A DNA stretch of 7,060 bases. Origin: CAZVCG01 sp964626265 (GTDB lineage: Bacteria; Pseudomonadota; Alphaproteobacteria; UBA9219). Below, piece by piece: positions 6,015-7,060 of the stretch. Both the position numbers and the translations under genes were made by a program. A model generated the notes under the pieces. It ran no database searches. It was not told where the DNA came from and saw nothing but the letters and a program-made list of their open reading frames with translations. Each line of letters opens with the position of its first letter. Position 1 is the stretch's first letter. The stretch lies in NCBI GenBank assembly GCA_964626265.1, contig CAZVCG010000060.1, positions 1 through 7,060 on the forward strand, written 5' to 3'.

Positions 6015-6293
6015 TTATCTGCCCGAACCAAGAGAAGATGTTGGGCCAAAAAAGCCAAGGGCCGTCAGCGCATTGATGATTGTAGGCCTGTCGAGATGCA
6101 ACCCATTATTCTTCCCTGTAACCTTCACATCCGTCGTGTGTTCGCCGTTGGGACTCAAAATTTCCAAATTGACGGTTGTAAATTTTCCTAAAACATCCGA
6201 CGTTTTAACCGATACGAGATATCCGGCATCCGATAGCTGTGTGCAGAAATCGGTAACGCTCACTGATGAAGCAGGTTTCTTTTCAACGCTCAT
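6015..6293 (-). CDS. Small protein of unknown function, 92 residues, convergent with pheT
   Basis: I do not recognise this protein. It has no signal peptide, membrane segment or cysteine cluster (one Cys, at 17). The sequence reads like a small alpha/beta fold: a helix about 13-24 (TDFCTQLSDAGY), strands about 25-31 and 37-47 (FTTVNLEIL), a charged turn with SPNGEHTTDVKV, a helix about 69-80 (RPTIINALTALG), and a Gly/Ser-rich tail. Support for a real gene is a very strong ribosome binding site (GGGGGAG within 6298-6304) about 4-5 bases before the ATG, and a fit that fills the space between pheT and the flavoprotein. A 60-base sample has 47% GC. A plus-strand frame (6073-6312) covers the same bases but lacks a comparable ribosome binding site. 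It is probably cytoplasmic and transcribed on its own from the 6294-6440 region. Confidence 0.7.
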   Translation of the reverse strand: MSVEKKPASSVSVTDFCTQLSDAGYLVSVKTSDVLGKFTTVNLEILSPNGEHTTDVKVTGKNNGLHLDRPTIINALTALGFFGPTSSLGSGR

Positions 6294-6440
6294 TTTTCTC
6301 CCCCTTAAATAACATTGTTCAAGTCAAGGACGTTATCAGAGAAATTTTAGAATAGAAGGGGGAAAAATAGTGATATTATAGAGCTGCTGTGGAACTGTTA
6401 CGGAAACAAATTAACCTTAACGCGGCGCGAGGGGGTTATC
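6294..6440. promoter_or_regulatory. Divergent intergenic region between the small orphan gene and the flavoprotein gene
   Basis: This AT-rich 147-base region must hold promoters for both flanking genes. On the plus strand, TGATATTAT (6371-6379) fits an extended -10, with no convincing -35. On the minus strand, TATAAT (6380-6375) overlaps the same bases, and its -35 is also weak. The two candidates lie on the same AT core, so the divergent genes may compete for polymerase there. CTTGACTTGAA (minus strand, about 6330-6319) resembles a -35 but lies too near the orphan gene's ribosome binding site to have a well-placed -10. The flavoprotein ribosome binding site AGGGGG is at 6430-6435. Confidence 0.35.
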
Positions 6441-7010
6441 ATGGCAAATGTCGTCATCGTTTATCATTCCGGTTATGGCCATACGGCCGCGCAGGCCGAG
6501 GCCGTCAGAAAAGGCGCGGCCAGCGTTGCCGGAACAATCGTAGAACTCGTCAAAGCCGAAGACGTCGAGAGGGATTTGGCTATGTTCGACAAAGCCGACG
6601 CCATCATCTTCGGCTCGCCCACGTACATGGGAACGGTATCCGCCCCGTTCAAAGCGTTCATGGACGCCACGTCCAAACTATGGATGGAACAAAAATGGAA
6701 AAACAAAATCGCGGCGGGATTCACGAATTCGGCCAGCCAAAGCGGCGACAAGCTCAATACGCTTGTAACGATGTTCGTCTTCGCGATGCAGCACGCGATG
6801 ATCTGGATCGGTCTGGATTTACTGCCAGGCAACCATGACAGCAAAGGGTCGGTGAACGACCTTAATCGGCTTGGAAGCTTTTCCGGCGCGATGGCGCAAT
6901 CCAACGCCGATCAAGGGCCTGATGTCGCGCCGCCCGAAGCCGATCGAAGAACCGCCGAACATCTTGGCAAGCGCGTCGCGGAAATGGCGTTACGCCTGCG
7001 AGCACCCTAG
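6441..7010 (+). CDS. Flavodoxin-fold NAD(P)H:quinone oxidoreductase-like protein (WrbA-related)
   Basis: A 189-residue cytoplasmic flavoprotein, likely binding FMN and reducing quinones by two electrons, as the WrbA/flavodoxin group does. Visible marks: a first strand and FMN phosphate loop VVIVYHSGYGHT (4-15), the second loop IIFGSPTYMGTVSAPFKAFMD (55-75), the third loop AAGFTNSASQSGDK (91-104), and a C-terminal NRLGSFSGAMAQS...PP.AD..TA..LGKRVAEMA (142-183) found in WrbA-like proteins. It is slightly shorter than E. coli WrbA (198) and lacks that protein's extra loop before the second motif, so I do not assign wrbA. ATG 6441 follows AGGGGG (6430-6435) at a 5-base spacing. It reads away from the orphan gene and seems to be alone or first in an operon. 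The true electron donor and acceptor cannot be told from sequence. Confidence 0.9.
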   Translation: MANVVIVYHSGYGHTAAQAEAVRKGAASVAGTIVELVKAEDVERDLAMFDKADAIIFGSPTYMGTVSAPFKAFMDATSKLWMEQKWKNKIAAGFTNSASQSGDKLNTLVTMFVFAMQHAMIWIGLDLLPGNHDSKGSVNDLNRLGSFSGAMAQSNADQGPDVAPPEADRRTAEHLGKRVAEMALRLRAP

Positions 7011-7023
7011 GGTCCAGACCCAA

Positions 7024-7038
7024 TTAACCTAGCGTTAA
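7024..7038. promoter_or_regulatory. Possible CtrA binding site (TTAA-N7-TTAA)
   Basis: TTAACCTAGCGTTAA is an exact match to the TTAA-N7-TTAA box bound by the alphaproteobacterial cell-cycle regulator CtrA. It lies 14 bases after the flavoprotein stop. A GANTC site, the target of the CcrM methylase, follows at 7048-7052 (GATTC). Any regulated gene would be beyond the window. The remaining bases from 7011 hold no gene, and a short dyad at 7004-7013 (ACCCTAGGGT) has no T-run. Confidence 0.35.
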
Positions 7039-7060
7039 GCGATTGATGATTCAAGGGAAT

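Noticed and set aside
6044..6062. Possible bidirectional terminator (TTGGGCCAAAAAAGCCAAGGG region) after pheT
   Set aside because: The stem is short and bulged, no proper T-run follows on the plus strand, and it lies in coding sequence of the convergent gene.
6073..6312. 79-codon plus-strand frame overlapping the 92-residue gene
   Set aside because: It lacks a good ribosome binding site and reads as an irregular hydrophobic sequence, whereas the minus-strand frame has a strong site and a fold-like pattern.
7004..7021. Dyads ACCCTAGGGT and GGGTC-CA-GACCC after the flavoprotein stop as a terminator
   Set aside because: The loops are too small and no T-run follows, so they are not a credible intrinsic terminator.

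Overview
The window looks like a core chromosomal segment of an alphaproteobacterium of moderately high GC. The evidence is the PheS, PheT, bL35, bL20 and GroES sequences, a groESL operon under a CIRCE element, an alphaproteobacterial-type promoter facing groES, and the gene order rpmI-rplT-pheS-pheT with no infC in front. The order or family cannot be fixed from the sequence alone, and the GroEL N-terminal part is not of the commonest alphaproteobacterial type.

Layout. Positions 1-704 (minus strand) hold the 5' part of groEL and the whole of groES. Positions 705-1019 are a 315-base divergent control region. Its groES side has a promoter, a CIRCE operator at the predicted start of transcription, a 5'-terminal GC-rich stem-loop and two small hairpins, one covering the groES ribosome binding site. 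Its other side has a probable rpmI promoter and a short structured leader. Positions 1020-6011 (plus strand) are a translation operon: rpmI (bL35), rplT (bL20), pheS, a histidine-phosphatase gene and pheT. The phosphatase gene sits between the two subunit genes of phenylalanyl-tRNA synthetase. It overlaps pheS by 1 base and pheT by 4 bases and is visibly more AT-rich than its neighbours. Positions 6015-6293 (minus strand) encode a 92-residue protein of unknown function that converges on pheT. Positions 6294-6440 are a divergent intergenic region, and 6441-7010 (plus strand) encode a WrbA/flavodoxin-type flavoprotein. The last 50 bases carry an exact TTAA-N7-TTAA site of CtrA type.

How the genes work together. 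GroES and GroEL form the chaperonin folding machine, and the visible control points to HrcA repression plus a heat-shock or housekeeping sigma factor. bL35, bL20 and the two PheRS subunits supply the ribosome and Phe-tRNA(Phe). The phosphatase has no known role in translation and is the main oddity of the operon. The flavoprotein probably acts on quinones or in redox protection, and nothing ties it functionally to the translation genes.

I see no wholly new system here: no mobile element, CRISPR array, tRNA or rRNA gene. The items most worth a second look are the phosphatase embedded in pheST, the layered RNA structures in the groES leader, and the small orphan gene after pheT.
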